The position numbers and the translations under genes were made by a program. The notes below the pieces were generated by a model. It had not been told where the DNA came from, made no database searches, and was given only the letters and a program-made list of their open reading frames with translations. From NCBI GenBank assembly GCA_904420555.1, contig CAJFVO010000004.1, positions 124,001 through 188,000 on the forward strand: a stretch of DNA of 64,000 nucleotides. The letters are read 5' to 3'. Of the stretch, positions 7,394-16,441 are shown piece by piece; the first letter of the stretch is position 1, and every line of letters starts with the position of its first letter. Origin of the DNA: Candidatus Heritagella intestinalis. GTDB taxonomy: Bacteria; Bacillota; Clostridia; Oscillospirales; Acutalibacteraceae.

Positions 7394-8668
7394 ATGAAAA
7401 TTCTGGTAGTTGGCGGCGGCGGCCGTGAGCACGCCATTATCCGCAAGCTGAAAGAAAGCCCCAAGGTGGAAGCCATTTACTGCGCCCCCGGCAACGGCGG
7501 CATTGCCGCAGATGCCGAGTGCTTCCCGGTGAACGCCATGGACATTGAGGGCATGAAGGCCCTGGCCAAAGAGAAAGCTGTCGATCTGGTCTTTGTGGCT
7601 CCGGACGACCCTCTGGCCGCCGGCATGGTGGACGCTATGGAGGAGGCCGGCTTCAAGGCTTTCGGCCCCCGGGCCAGCGCGGCGATTATCGAGAGCAGCA
7701 AGGTCTTTTCCAAAGACCTGATGAAGAAATACGGCATCCCCACGGCCGGTTACGAGGTGTTTGACGACCCGGCCAAGGCTCTGGCTTACATCGAGTCCCA
7801 GGGCAAATACCCGGTAGTGGTCAAGGCGGACGGCCTGGCCCTGGGCAAGGGCGTTATCATTGCCGAAAATTACGACATGGCCAAGGAAGCCGTCCACTCC
7901 ATTATGGAGGATAAGGTGTTCGGCGCGTCCGGCAACCAGGTGGTTATTGAGGAGTTCCTCACCGGCCCGGAGGTTTCGGTGCTGGCCTTTACCGATGGCA
8001 AGACCCTGAAGCCCATGGTTTCCTCCAAGGACCACAAGCGGGCCCTGGACGGCGACAAGGGCAAGAATACCGGGGGCATGGGCACCGTGAGCCCCAACCC
8101 CTATTACGATGACGCCATGGCCCAGCGGTGCATGGAGGAAATCTTCCTGCCTACCGTGGCGGCTATGAACGCTGAGGGCCGGCCCTTTAAGGGCTGCCTG
8201 TATTTCGGCCTGATGCTCACCCCCGACGGCCCCAAGGTCATTGAGTACAACTCCCGTTTCGGCGACCCGGAGACCCAGGTGGTGCTGCCCCGGCTCAAGA
8301 GCGACTTTGCCGACATTATCCTGGCGGTTGCCGAGGAGCGTCTGGCAGACCAGCCGGTGGAGTGGAGCGACGAGGCGGCGGCCTGCGTGGTCATGGCCTC
8401 CGGCGGCTACCCGGCTTCCTATCCCAAGGGCCTGGAGATCACCGGCCTGGACGAAAACGGCCAGCTTCCCGGTGCGGAAGGCGTCACGGTGTACCATGCC
8501 GGCACGGCTTTGAAGGACGGCAAGCTGGTGACCAGCGGCGGTCGTGTGCTGGGCGTCACGGCCCTGGGCAAGACACTGGACGAAGCGTTGAACAAGGCCT
8601 ATGCCGCGGTGGAGAAAATCCACTTTGACGGCGCCCATTACCGGAAGGATATCGGCCGTACCCGGTAA
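7394..8668 (+). CDS. purD: Phosphoribosylamine-glycine ligase (GAR synthetase) PurD
   Basis: A 424-residue ATP-grasp ligase joining phosphoribosylamine and glycine. The N-terminal motif MKILVVGGGGREHAI, the ATP-grasp loop VVVKADGLALGKGVIIA, NTGGMGTVSP, the metal site GCLYFGLMLTPDGPKVIEYNSRFGDPETQ and a GARS C-domain are all present, at the usual length. The start is the ATG at 7394, 12 bases after GGAGG; an earlier ATG at 7379 would overlap that site. Last gene of the riboswitch transcript, followed by a strong terminator. Confidence 0.96.
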   Translation: MKILVVGGGGREHAIIRKLKESPKVEAIYCAPGNGGIAADAECFPVNAMDIEGMKALAKEKAVDLVFVAPDDPLAAGMVDAMEEAGFKAFGPRASAAIIESSKVFSKDLMKKYGIPTAGYEVFDDPAKALAYIESQGKYPVVVKADGLALGKGVIIAENYDMAKEAVHSIMEDKVFGASGNQVVIEEFLTGPEVSVLAFTDGKTLKPMVSSKDHKRALDGDKGKNTGGMGTVSPNPYYDDAMAQRCMEEIFLPTVAAMNAEGRPFKGCLYFGLMLTPDGPKVIEYNSRFGDPETQVVLPRLKSDFADIILAVAEERLADQPVEWSDEAAACVVMASGGYPASYPKGLEITGLDENGQLPGAEGVTVYHAGTALKDGKLVTSGGRVLGVTALGKTLDEALNKAYAAVEKIHFDGAHYRKDIGRTR

Positions 8669-8685
8669 ATTTTTCTGGATAAACG

Positions 8686-8731
8686 AAATCCCCTTTGCAG
8701 TGCTGTTCATCTGCTGCAAAGGGGATTTTTT
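8686..8731 (+). terminator. Terminator after purD
   Basis: A 15-bp stem (8686-8700 with 8714-8728), 13-base loop, then a T-run. It also separates purD from the convergent acpS. Confidence 0.9.
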
Positions 8732-8780
8732 GATAAAGAGAGTTTTCATGGACAGATTCTAAAGGGGCCGGGCTTGTTTG

Positions 8781-9170
8781 TCAGTGGGAATCTTTCTGCT
8801 GTCCCATAATGACTACAGCGGCGTACTCCTCTACGTGGGTGACGCTGACAGAAAATTCCCAGCCTTTTGCCATCTCTGCTGCGGCTCCATGCAGGCGCAG
8901 AAAGGGGCGGCCGCTTTCTTCCCGGAGAAGCTCCACTTCCGACAGGCGGAATCCCCGCACACCGGTGCCAAAGAGCTTTCCAAAAGCCTCTTTCGCACAG
9001 AAAGAGGCCGCGGCGGTTTCCACCCAGCGGGCGCCGCCTTCCTGAGGGTAGCCACGTTTCCAGAGGAGCGCCTGTTCCTCCGGGCCGAAAACCCTTTCAA
9101 AAAAACGGGGCCGCCGAGCAGCTGCCTCCATGCGCTGGCAGGAGGTCATATCAAGACCGACCGAAAACAT
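8781..9170 (-). CDS. acpS: Holo-[acyl-carrier-protein] synthase AcpS
   Basis: A 129-residue phosphopantetheinyl transferase that loads 4'-phosphopantetheine onto acyl carrier protein. Metal-binding residues are visible: Asp in FSVGLDMTSC and Glu in ASFCAKEAFGKLFGTG. The C-terminal strand EFSVSVTHVEEYAAVVIM is typical. The ATG at 9170 lies inside the end of the upstream gene (20-base overlap, stop at 9151), so the two are co-transcribed. No strong ribosome site is seen, which fits translational coupling. Confidence 0.9.
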   Translation of the reverse strand: MFSVGLDMTSCQRMEAAARRPRFFERVFGPEEQALLWKRGYPQEGGARWVETAAASFCAKEAFGKLFGTGVRGFRLSEVELLREESGRPFLRLHGAAAEMAKGWEFSVSVTHVEEYAAVVIMGQQKDSH

Positions 9171-9681
9171 TGATTCTCATCTGGCGGGTCATGCCGGCCT
9201 TAATGCCGTCCAGCACATTCTCATTGGGGTTGAAAACCAGCATGGTGCGGCCATATTTGGGGGTACGGGCCAGGATATACCAGGCGTCCTCACCGGTTTC
9301 CGTTTCCGTGGCCATAATCCGCTGGTCTACCGGACGCTGTTCCATGCGGCGGGGGTCATATTTTCCCATTTCTTCCGCTTCCTTTACATCAAAGGAGAGC
9401 AGGCGCTTTCTTCTCCGCTTGTTGATAATCTTGTCCACGGTCAGGTCGCCGTTGGTGACGCTGTATTCAAATTCCAGATTCCGGGAAGTGATGACCCAAT
9501 AGCCCCCATAAATTGCGGCAGCTGTGACAGCAATGGGAATCAGAGGAATCATAGTCATGGGGAGCAGAAAGAAAAAGCTTATAAAAATCAGTATGAAAAC
9601 AGCCAAGCTGGCCCCGATAGAAATCGCAATATCCGTCGTGGAGCGTTTTCTTTTAATAATTTGTTCTGTAAAAATATCCAT
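9151..9681 (-). CDS. Small membrane protein of unknown function (DUF6106-like)
   Basis: 176 residues starting MDIFTEQIIKRKR. Two adjacent hydrophobic segments (about residues 20-65) are followed by a soluble domain of about 110 residues with an RRRKRLLSF stretch and a closing PNENVLDGIKAGM segment. The layout resembles small conserved Clostridia proteins annotated as DUF6106, but I cannot confirm the family from memory alone. The ATG at 9681 has AGGAGG 9 bases upstream; an ATG 33 bases earlier has none. Co-transcribed with acpS. Confidence 0.7.
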   Translation of the reverse strand: MDIFTEQIIKRKRSTTDIAISIGASLAVFILIFISFFFLLPMTMIPLIPIAVTAAAIYGGYWVITSRNLEFEYSVTNGDLTVDKIINKRRRKRLLSFDVKEAEEMGKYDPRRMEQRPVDQRIMATETETGEDAWYILARTPKYGRTMLVFNPNENVLDGIKAGMTRQMRINVFGRS

Positions 9682-9783
9682 GCAAATAAGCCTCCTATTA
9701 AAATCGCTGTTCAAAATACCGTATTCCCGTTCAGGTAGCTATTTTGGTCGGGGGAATCCGAATATTTTTGAGATTCTTTTGTG

Positions 9784-9812
9784 ATTATAGCACAATTAGA
9801 GTGAGTTTACAA
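9784..9812 (-). promoter_or_regulatory. Promoter for the DUF6106-like gene and acpS
   Basis: On the minus strand: TTGTAA (9812-9807), 17-base spacer, TATAAT (9789-9784). Confidence 0.72.
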
Positions 9813-9902
9813 CGGATATTTTCTCCTGGTGGGCCGGCAGCTTCCCGGAATCGTCTCTGCGGGGAAATTGGGGGAAAATCCGCTTTTGAGTCGGCAAGGG
9901 GC

Positions 9903-9931
9903 TTGTAAAAGCCGCGGGGCCGTGATAAAAT
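9903..9931 (+). promoter_or_regulatory. Promoter for the ADP-ribosylglycohydrolase gene
   Basis: TTGTAA (9903-9908), 17-base spacer, TAAAAT (9926-9931), 75 bases before the start codon. Confidence 0.6.
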
Positions 9932-10005
9932 AGAAAAGCCGAAGCACTGAAAAAGCGGCACAAAACCGTAGCTTTCAAATTTCTGATTGCAGGGGAGGCG
10001 CTTTT

Positions 10006-10812
10006 ATGATAGGCGCGATTGTTGGAGACATTGTGGGGTCCCGGTTTGAATGGCACAACATAAAAACCAAAGACTTCGAGCTTTTTACCCCGGAATGTCG
10101 TCCGACGGATGACAGTATCATGACTTTGGCCCTTGCACAGGCGATTTTGAAGAGCCAGCCGGATGGCAGTGACTTATCGCAAAACGTTGTGACCTGGATG
10201 CAGGTTTTGGGCCGTAGCTATCCCTACGCCGGATATGGAGGCAGATTTCGCCGGTGGATATTTTCTCCAGCTCCTCAGCCCTACAAAAGCTTTGGTAATG
10301 GCGCCGCTATGCGGGTCAGTCCCGCCGGTTTTGCGGCGTCCAGCCTGGAAGAGGCTAAGGAGCTTGCTCGGAAAGTGACGGAAGTCACCCACAACCATCC
10401 GGAAGGCATCAAGGCCGCAGAGGCCACGGCCTCGGCCATTTATCTGGCTCGGACAGGGAAGAGCCTTTCGGAACTCCGGAAGTTTATTCATGAAAACTAC
10501 TATCCCATGGATTTTACCCTGGACGAAATCCGGGACAGCTACCGCTTTGACGTGACCTGCCAGGGCTCGGTTCCCCAGGCATTTATGGCCTTCTTTGCGT
10601 CCACGAGCTTTGAGGACGCTATCCGCAACGCCATTTCCATTGGCGGGGACAGCGACACTATCGCTGCTATTTGCGGCGGCATTGCGGAAGCCTATTACGG
10701 TGTTCCCGATGCCATCAGGGAGCGGGCGCTGACGTTTTTAGATGCGCGGCTGACGCAGATTCTGACGGCCTTTGAAAGTAAGTACCCGCCGGTAACGGAA
10801 AAGGCCCGATAA
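10006..10812 (+). CDS. ADP-ribosylglycohydrolase family protein
   Basis: A 268-residue DraG/ARH-type hydrolase, which removes ADP-ribose from proteins, nucleic acids or small molecules. The two metal-binding motifs of the family are clear: PTDDSIMTLALA (first Asp pair) and IGGDSDTIAAICGGIAEA (second Asp pair), with the N-terminal GAIVGDIVGSRFEW. Residues 86-110 hold the FGNGAAMR loop that shapes the substrate pocket. GGGGAGG lies upstream of the ATG. No ADP-ribosyltransferase partner or toxin is adjacent, so it is probably a free-standing housekeeping or stress enzyme. A weak GGCCCG/CGGGCC hairpin overlaps the stop. Confidence 0.9.
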   Translation: MIGAIVGDIVGSRFEWHNIKTKDFELFTPECRPTDDSIMTLALAQAILKSQPDGSDLSQNVVTWMQVLGRSYPYAGYGGRFRRWIFSPAPQPYKSFGNGAAMRVSPAGFAASSLEEAKELARKVTEVTHNHPEGIKAAEATASAIYLARTGKSLSELRKFIHENYYPMDFTLDEIRDSYRFDVTCQGSVPQAFMAFFASTSFEDAIRNAISIGGDSDTIAAICGGIAEAYYGVPDAIRERALTFLDARLTQILTAFESKYPPVTEKAR

Positions 10813-10844
10813 GGGTTCCGGGCCGGCAGATTTTAAAAACTATT

Positions 10845-11118
10845 TGGAAAAAGACAACGCGAGGAAAAAGGAAAGTAGCCTTATCCACGGCGAAAAGAGA
10901 GGGCGTGTCCCCGGCTGAAAGCACGCCTGCGCACGGGATAGGGGGAAGTTCCCTTTGGAGCGGCAGCCCTGAACACTTTTTGGTCTGTAGGGGCTGACGG
11001 AAGGCGCCGTTATCCGCCGCAGGAGAGTAAGGGCTTCTGTTCTTACAGAAAATAAGGGTGGTACCGCGAAGTATAAATGCCTTCGCCCCTTTGACGGGGC
11101 GGGGGCTTTTCTTTTTCC
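10845..11118 (+). promoter_or_regulatory. T-box leader (phenylalanine) for pheST
   Basis: The universal T-box sequence AAGGGTGGTACCGCG is at 11055-11069. It is followed by a terminator (11080-11090 with 11097-11107, then TTTTCTTTTT). Upstream are an AGTA box (near 10873), a GCTGAAAGC terminal motif and several stems. A TTC at 10949-10951 is the best specifier candidate for tRNA-Phe, but I could not fold stem I with certainty. Uncharged tRNA-Phe would pair with the T-box and allow transcription of pheS. Confidence 0.93.
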
Positions 11119-11176
11119 CGGACTGCCTTCTACCTATAAAATTCAGATTTATTTTTGAAAGGATGGATTCCAAACC

Positions 11177-12202
11177 ATGAAGGAACAATTGGAAGCAATC
11201 CGCGCCCAAGCGGAAGCAGAACTGGAGGCCGCTGGCAGCCAGCAGGCGTTGGAGGAACTGCGCATTAAGTATCTGGGCAAAAAAGGCGCCCTCACTGGCA
11301 TTTTGAAGCAGATGGGCAAGCTTTCCCCGGAAGAGCGCCCGGTAATCGGCCAGCTGGCCAACCAGGTTCGCGCCGACATTGAGGCCGAGCTGACCAAGCG
11401 TACCGCCGAACTGAAGGCGGCAGACCGGCAGCGCCGTCTGGAATCGGAAAAGCTGGACGTGACCCTGCCCGGTACCCACCGGGAAATGGGCGCCAAGCAT
11501 CCTCTTTCCATTGGCCTGGACGAGATTAAAGAAATTTTCATCGGCATGGGCTTTGAAATCGTGGAGGGCCCCGAGGTGGAAACCGACTACTACAACTTTG
11601 AGGCCCTGAACATCCCCAAGAACCATCCGGCCCGGGACACCCAGGACACCTTCTATATCAACGAAAACATCCTGCTGCGCACCCAGACCTCCCCGGTACA
11701 AATTCGCACCATGGAGAAGCAGAAGCCCCCCATCCGGGTGATTTCCCCCGGCCGTGTGTACCGCAGTGACGCTCTGGACGCCACCCACTCCCCGCTGTTC
11801 CATCAGATTGAGGGCCTGGTCGTGGATAAGGGCATCACCTTCGCTGACCTGAAGGGCACGCTGGAAACCTTCGTCAAGCGTCTCTACGGTGAGGACAGCG
11901 TGGTGCGGTTCCGTCCCCACCACTTCCCCTTCACTGAGCCTTCCGCAGAAGTAGACGTGCAGTGCTTTAACTGCCACGGCGAGGGCTGCCGCCTGTGCAA
12001 GGGCGAGGGCTGGATTGAAATTCTGGGTTGCGGCATGGTGCATCCCAAGGTACTGAGCAACTGCGGCATTGATCCGGAGGTCTACAGCGGTTTCGCTCTG
12101 GGCATGGGCCTGGAGCGCGTGGTCATGCGCCAGTACAACATCGACGACCTGCGCCTGTTCTACGAGAACGATGTCCGCTTCCTGAAGCAGTTCCAGGGCT
12201 GA
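11177..12202 (+). CDS. pheS: Phenylalanine-tRNA ligase alpha subunit PheS
   Basis: A 341-residue class II synthetase alpha chain. An N-terminal coiled coil (about residues 1-85) is followed by the catalytic core: motif 2 region [49 protein letters not shown], and motif 3 [21 protein letters not shown]. Residues near 250-265 carry the [17 protein letters not shown] segment with four Cys, a likely zinc-binding insertion seen in some Clostridia. GAAAGGATGG precedes the ATG. It works as an alpha2-beta2 tetramer with PheT downstream. Confidence 0.97.
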   Translation: MKEQLEAIRAQAEAELEAAGSQQALEELRIKYLGKKGALTGILKQMGKLSPEERPVIGQLANQVRADIEAELTKRTAELKAADRQRRLESEKLDVTLPGTHREMGAKHPLSIGLDEIKEIFIGMGFEIVEGPEVETDYYNFEALNIPKNHPARDTQDTFYINENILLRTQTSPVQIRTMEKQKPPIRVISPGRVYRSDALDATHSPLFHQIEGLVVDKGITFADLKGTLETFVKRLYGEDSVVRFRPHHFPFTEPSAEVDVQCFNCHGEGCRLCKGEGWIEILGCGMVHPKVLSNCGIDPEVYSGFALGMGLERVVMRQYNIDDLRLFYENDVRFLKQFQG

Positions 12203-12241
12203 CGGACAGTGTACCAATACGCGCGGAGCGATTTACAGAGT

Positions 12242-12466
12242 CCAGAGAGACTTAGTCTCTCTGGTAGGGATTCCAAAGGGGCAACGCTCCTTTGGCCGCC
12301 CATCGCAATGGGCGGAACTCTCTTTCCGTAGGGCGCATTTTTGAAAAGTGAATTTGCAATCTCCCGGTGGGAGATTGCAAAGAGAAAAACTTTTTGCAAG
12401 AAAAAAAGTTTTTCTGCCTTGTCCCTGATGCCGTTCCCTTCTGTTTTTCCGGCAGGAAAAAGCAGA
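12242..12466. repeat. Cluster of about six consecutive hairpins between pheS and pheT
   Basis: Stems follow one another almost without gap. They lie at 12242-12264 (CCAGAGAGA/TCTCTCTGG), 12273-12295 (CCAAAGG/CCTTTGG), 12296-12315 (CCGCCCAT/ATGGGCGG), 12353-12381 (13-bp stem, GGT loop), 12383-12415 (AGAAAAACTTTTT pairing) and a weaker one near 12440-12466. There is no coding potential. The length and style match the cluster at 5954-6178, although the sequences differ. Transcription from the pheS T-box must cross it to reach pheT, unless pheT has its own start. Confidence 0.75.
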
Positions 12467-12559
12467 ACGAATAGCGCCCAATAAAATCTATACTTAATAC
12501 AACTCTTATTTGTAATTCTCTATAATCATCTAAAATAAAAAGGCTTGGTGAATCATCAA

Positions 12560-14950
12560 ATGAATCTTTCTATGAAATGGCTGAAAGACTTTGTCACCCT
12601 GGATGAAATGCCCATGCGCAGCTTTACTGAAGCGATTACCATGAGCGGTTCCAAGGTGGAAGGATATGAAGTAGAAGGCAGCGAAATCAGCAATGTGGTG
12701 GTGGCCCGGGTGGAATCCATGGAGCGCCATCCCAACTCCGACCACCTGTGGATCTGCCAGGTGAACGTGGGCAGCGGCGAGAATATCCAGATTGTCACCG
12801 GCGCCCAGAACCTGAAGCCCGGCGATGTGGTGCCGGCAGCCCTGCACAATTCCACTCTGCCCGGCGGCGTGAAGATTAAAAAGGGCAAGCTCCGCGGCGT
12901 GGAGAGCAACGGTATGCTCTGCTCCTTGGGCGAGCTGAACCTCACCACCCATGACTTCCCCTCTGCGGTGGAGGACGGCATTTTTGTCCTCACCGAGGAA
13001 GACGGCTGCGACCTGACCCTGGGCAAACCCATCTGCGAGGCCATCGGCCTGGACGACACCAGTGTGGAGTTCGAGATTACCTCCAACCGCCCGGACTGCT
13101 TCTCTGTCATCGGCCTGGCCCGGGAGGCAGCCGCCACCTTCCATAAGCCCCTGCAGCTCCACACCCCCCAGGTGAAAGCCGGCCACGGCTCCTGCGAAGG
13201 GATGCTGGATGTAAAGGTGGAAGAGCCCTCCCTGTGCTCCATCTACAGCGCCCGGATTGTGAAAAATGTCCGGGTGAAGCCCTCCCCCCGCTGGATGCGG
13301 GAGCGTCTGCGCGCTCTGGGTGTGCGTCCTATCAACAACATCGTGGACATCACCAACTATGTGATGCTGGAATACGGCCAGCCCATGCACGCCTTTGACC
13401 TGCGCTACATCGAAGAGGGCAAAATCCGTGTGCGTCTGGCCAAGGACGGCGAGACCATCACCACCCTGGACGGCGTAGACCGCACTCTTACCAGCAAGCA
13501 GCTGGTCATTGCCGACGCCAAGAAGCCCGTGGCCATTGCCGGCGTCATGGGCGGCGAATACAGCGGCATTATGGACGACACCACTACCATCGTCTTTGAG
13601 TCCGCCTGCTTCAACGGCGCTTCCGTCCGGGTCACCGCCCGAGACCAGGGCATGCGCACCGATGCCTCCTCCCGGTATGAGAAGGGCCTGGACCCCAACA
13701 ACTGCCTGCCCGCCCTGGAGCGCGCCTGCGAGCTGGTGGAGCTGCTGGACGCCGGCGACGTGCTGGACGGCATTCTCAAGGACGACCACTCCTCCTCCCA
13801 GCGCCGCCGCATCCCCCTGGAGCATGACTGGATTAACCGGTTCCTGGACCTGAACCTCTCCGCCGACGATATGAAGGCCATCCTGACCCCCCTGGGCTGC
13901 GAGTTTGACGGGGACGACGTACTGGTGCCCACCTTCCGCCCGGATTTGGAGCACAAGGCCGACATTGCCGAGGAAATCGCCCGGTTCTACGGCTACAACA
14001 ATATCCCCAGCACCTCCCTCAGCGGCGGCGCACAGGGTAAGTACTCTCCCCGCCAGAAATTCATGGCCAGAATCGGGGACATCATGCTGGCTCAGGGCCT
14101 CAGCGAGATTATGACTTACTCCTTTATCAGCCCCCGGTATTACGATAAAATCAAGCTGCCGGCTGACAGCCCCCTGCGGAATTCCGTGACCATCTCCAAC
14201 CCTCTGGGCGAGGATACCAGCATTATGCGCACCATTGCCCTGCCTTCTATGATGGAGACCCTGGCCCGGAACTACAACAACCGCAACCCTTCCGCCGCCC
14301 TGTATGAGCTGGCCAGCGAGTATATCCCCACCACCCCCGACCAGCTTCCCGTGGAGAAAGTCACCCTCATCGGCGGCCTGTACGGCGACGGCATGGACTT
14401 CTTCCGGATGAAGGGCATTGTGGAGGAACTGCTCCACAACATTTCCGTCTACGGCTACGATGTGGAAGCCTGCACGGACAACCCCAGCTACCATCCCGGC
14501 CGCTGCGCCAACCTCCTCAAGGATGGCCGCGTCTTTGGCGTCATGGGAGAAATTCACCCTGACGTGACGGAAAATTACGGCATGGACTGCCGGGTTTACA
14601 CCTTTTCCCTGGACGCCGAGGCCCTCATGGAGCTGGCCACCCCGGAGAAAACCTATGAGCCCCTGCCCAAGTTCCCGGCAGTTACCCGCGATCTGGCCCT
14701 GCTCTGCGATGAATCCATCCCCGTGGGCGATTTGGAGAAGGCCATTGTCCGGGGCGGCGGCTCCCTGCTGGAAAACATCCAGCTCTTTGACGTGTATCAG
14801 GGCGCCCAGATCGAGGCCGGCAAAAAGAGCGTGGCTTTCAGCATCTCCCTGCGTTCCGCTGAGAGCACCCTCACCGATGAACAGATTTCCGGCGTGCTGA
14901 AAAAAGTGATGAAAGAGCTGGAAAAAGCGGGGGCAGTCCTGCGCTCCTGA
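12560..14950 (+). CDS. pheT: Phenylalanine-tRNA ligase beta subunit PheT
   Basis: A 796-residue beta chain with the full family layout: an EMAP/tRNA-binding fold near residues 40-155 (GAQNLKPGDVVPAAL, GVESNGMLCSLGEL), B3/B4 editing domain (TSNRPDCFSVIGLAREAAA, PINNIVDITNYVMLEYGQPMHAFD), B5 domain, the catalytic-like domain, and a C-terminal anticodon-binding FDX-ACB domain (FPAVTRDLALLCDE). The ATG at 12560 is preferred, with GGTGA 8 bases before it. A GTG at 12548 behind AAAAAGG is an alternative that would add four residues. Separated from pheS by the hairpin cluster. Confidence 0.96.
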   Translation: MNLSMKWLKDFVTLDEMPMRSFTEAITMSGSKVEGYEVEGSEISNVVVARVESMERHPNSDHLWICQVNVGSGENIQIVTGAQNLKPGDVVPAALHNSTLPGGVKIKKGKLRGVESNGMLCSLGELNLTTHDFPSAVEDGIFVLTEEDGCDLTLGKPICEAIGLDDTSVEFEITSNRPDCFSVIGLAREAAATFHKPLQLHTPQVKAGHGSCEGMLDVKVEEPSLCSIYSARIVKNVRVKPSPRWMRERLRALGVRPINNIVDITNYVMLEYGQPMHAFDLRYIEEGKIRVRLAKDGETITTLDGVDRTLTSKQLVIADAKKPVAIAGVMGGEYSGIMDDTTTIVFESACFNGASVRVTARDQGMRTDASSRYEKGLDPNNCLPALERACELVELLDAGDVLDGILKDDHSSSQRRRIPLEHDWINRFLDLNLSADDMKAILTPLGCEFDGDDVLVPTFRPDLEHKADIAEEIARFYGYNNIPSTSLSGGAQGKYSPRQKFMARIGDIMLAQGLSEIMTYSFISPRYYDKIKLPADSPLRNSVTISNPLGEDTSIMRTIALPSMMETLARNYNNRNPSAALYELASEYIPTTPDQLPVEKVTLIGGLYGDGMDFFRMKGIVEELLHNISVYGYDVEACTDNPSYHPGRCANLLKDGRVFGVMGEIHPDVTENYGMDCRVYTFSLDAEALMELATPEKTYEPLPKFPAVTRDLALLCDESIPVGDLEKAIVRGGGSLLENIQLFDVYQGAQIEAGKKSVAFSISLRSAESTLTDEQISGVLKKVMKELEKAGAVLRS

Positions 14951-15033
14951 CAGCAAAGTGGGGGAAAACACCCTGATTTTGCGGTCATTTTATCCGAAAA
15001 AGGGGATTGTATTATATTTTTAATGGAAATCCC

Positions 15034-15062
15034 TTGTATTTTTCGCAAAATCAGTGTATGAT
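15034..15062 (+). promoter_or_regulatory. Promoter for ireB
   Basis: TTGTAT (15034-15039), 17-base spacer, TATGAT (15057-15062), 22 bases before the start codon. Confidence 0.7.
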
Positions 15063-15084
15063 TAGCAATATCGGAGGTGTTTTC

Positions 15085-15330
15085 ATGCTTGACTCAACCA
15101 TGACATTCTCGTTGGAACGGGATCGGGAAGGCGATATCCGCCGCATCCTGACAACCGTTTACGACGCACTGAAGGAAAAAGGTTATAATCCCATTAACCA
15201 GATTGTCGGTTATATCCTCTCGGAGGACCCTACGTATATCACCACCTATAATAATGCACGCAGCCTGATCCGCCGGATTGACCGGGATGAGCTGCTACAG
15301 GTGCTGGTCAAATCGTATCTCGGAGAGTGA
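15085..15330 (+). CDS. ireB: IreB-family regulatory phosphoprotein (UPF0297)
   Basis: An 81-residue protein with the highly conserved UPF0297 pattern: an N-terminal [37 protein letters not shown] in the middle and [24 protein letters not shown] at the end. In Enterococcus, IreB is phosphorylated by the Ser/Thr kinase IreK and influences cell-wall stress tolerance; threonines suitable for phosphorylation are present at the N-terminus. The start is the ATG at 15085 with GGAGGTG 8 bases upstream. It is usually near alaS and ruvX, but neither is here. Confidence 0.93.
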   Translation: MLDSTMTFSLERDREGDIRRILTTVYDALKEKGYNPINQIVGYILSEDPTYITTYNNARSLIRRIDRDELLQVLVKSYLGE

Positions 15331-15353
15331 TTTGCCGGTTTTCTACGCATTGG

Positions 15354-15395
15354 AAAGGCCTGCTGTTATTTTGTGGAGACAGCAGGCCTTTTTTT
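15354..15395 (+). terminator. Terminator after ireB
   Basis: A 13-bp stem (15354-15366 with 15379-15391), 12-base loop, then TTTT. Confidence 0.9.
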
Positions 15396-15434
15396 GTAAT
15401 CTTTCACAAAGTGCCGATTCCTTTCTCTGCGGGT

Positions 15435-15463
15435 TTGCACTTGCCAGTGGTTTATGGTATACT
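15435..15463 (+). promoter_or_regulatory. Promoter for the 101-residue protein gene
   Basis: TTGCAC (15435-15440), 17-base spacer, TATACT (15458-15463). Confidence 0.72.
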
Positions 15464-15538
15464 ATAAAGAGTACAATGTTGACAGGGAGCAGATTTGCCC
15501 ACCCGGCAGGTTCGATTTTACAAGAAGGAGGACTCGGT

Positions 15539-15844
15539 ATGAGCGAAAAAAAAGCTGAAAAGTTCCCCACTTATAAGGGAAAGCCCCTGGTCCGCTGTGG
15601 GGACACCATTTATTATGGAAGCATGAAGGACAAATACGTCATTAAAATGGATATCAAGAGCAAGAAAAAGGTCAAGGATTTGGAGGTCGCTGACCGGGTG
15701 GCCGTGCATCTGATGTACACCGACGCCGCTGTGCGTAACCGCAAGCAAATCGTCCGCTCCAGCGAGCAGAAGGGCCTGTATCTGGCTTTGGATATTGCTT
15801 CGGCCTGGCTGTCCCGGGCCCTGGCAGAGGATAACGATCACTGA
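15539..15844 (+). CDS. Conserved-looking small protein, function unknown
   Basis: 101 residues, no signal peptide or membrane segment. The first half is lysine-rich (a GKPLVRCGDTIYYGSMKDKYVIKMDIKSK block that reads like a small beta-barrel). The second half is helical (VADRVAVHLMYTDAAVRNRKQ). I do not recognise a family. It has its own promoter, a strong AAGGAGGA before the ATG at 15539 and its own terminator, so it is very likely a real gene. The basic charge would be compatible with RNA or nucleotide binding, which is speculation. Confidence 0.75.
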   Translation: MSEKKAEKFPTYKGKPLVRCGDTIYYGSMKDKYVIKMDIKSKKKVKDLEVADRVAVHLMYTDAAVRNRKQIVRSSEQKGLYLALDIASAWLSRALAEDNDH

Positions 15845-15851
15845 CCGGCAA

Positions 15852-15893
15852 AAAATCATGGCGCTTCAGGCAGATGCCTGGAGCGCCATTTTT
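15852..15893. terminator. Bidirectional terminator between convergent genes
   Basis: A 14-bp stem (ATGGCGCT.CAGGCA with TGCCTG.AGCGCCAT, 15858-15888), with a run of A on the left and of T on the right, so it can serve both the 101-residue gene and the SLOG gene. Confidence 0.88.
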
Positions 15894-16392
15894 ATTGGGG
15901 TGTGGAGTCAGTTTCCGCAGAAAAGGGAATGTAATGGATGTCTCGGTTTAATTTTTCGGCCGTCTGGATGGTAGAATAGGTGCCTCTGGAAGGGATGTCG
16001 TCATACACGGCAATGACCCGCCGGGCGTGCTCCACCAGGTAGCGGTTCCGCTTGGCAAAGACGCCTCGGTGATACGATTCATTGCACACTTCTATGTGGC
16101 ACCAGTCCTCGTTCAGGATTTTCAGAATTTCCGGGTCCTGCTGCAGTTTGTTCAGACTCTGGCGGTAGGGGATAGCCGCCACCAGCTGAATGTCCGGGTA
16201 TTCCTCTTTTTTCTCTGCCACAAGCTTGGCAAAATACAGGTCTGCGCCGTCGGCAAAACCCGAGAGAAAGCAACGGAAGCCGTCGCAGAGGGCCTCTTGA
16301 ACTTTCTTTTTCAGGAGATGAAGGACATGTTCCTGACAGGCCAGAGGAATTTTTCGTCTCCCGGTGATACAGCAAGATTTTTCTATTTCCAT
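15892..16392 (-). CDS. SLOG-family protein (DUF1273/YpsA-like)
   Basis: 166 residues with a Rossmann-like nucleotide-binding core: CCITGRRKI at the N-terminus, a glycine-rich SGFADGADLYFAKLVAE loop typical of SLOG proteins, and HARRVIAVYDDIPSRGTYSTIQTA at the end. SLOG domains bind nucleotides or nucleotide-derived signals. The B. subtilis relative YpsA is linked to cell division and stress, but the ligand is unknown. AAGGAGG precedes the ATG at 16392; a start 18 bases further upstream has no better site. Divergent from two small XRE regulators. Confidence 0.82.
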   Translation of the reverse strand: MEIEKSCCITGRRKIPLACQEHVLHLLKKKVQEALCDGFRCFLSGFADGADLYFAKLVAEKKEEYPDIQLVAAIPYRQSLNKLQQDPEILKILNEDWCHIEVCNESYHRGVFAKRNRYLVEHARRVIAVYDDIPSRGTYSTIQTAEKLNRDIHYIPFSAETDSTPQ

Positions 16393-16441
16393 TAAAAAGC
16401 CTCCTTGCAAAGCGAAGATTACTACATATTCAATATTATAG

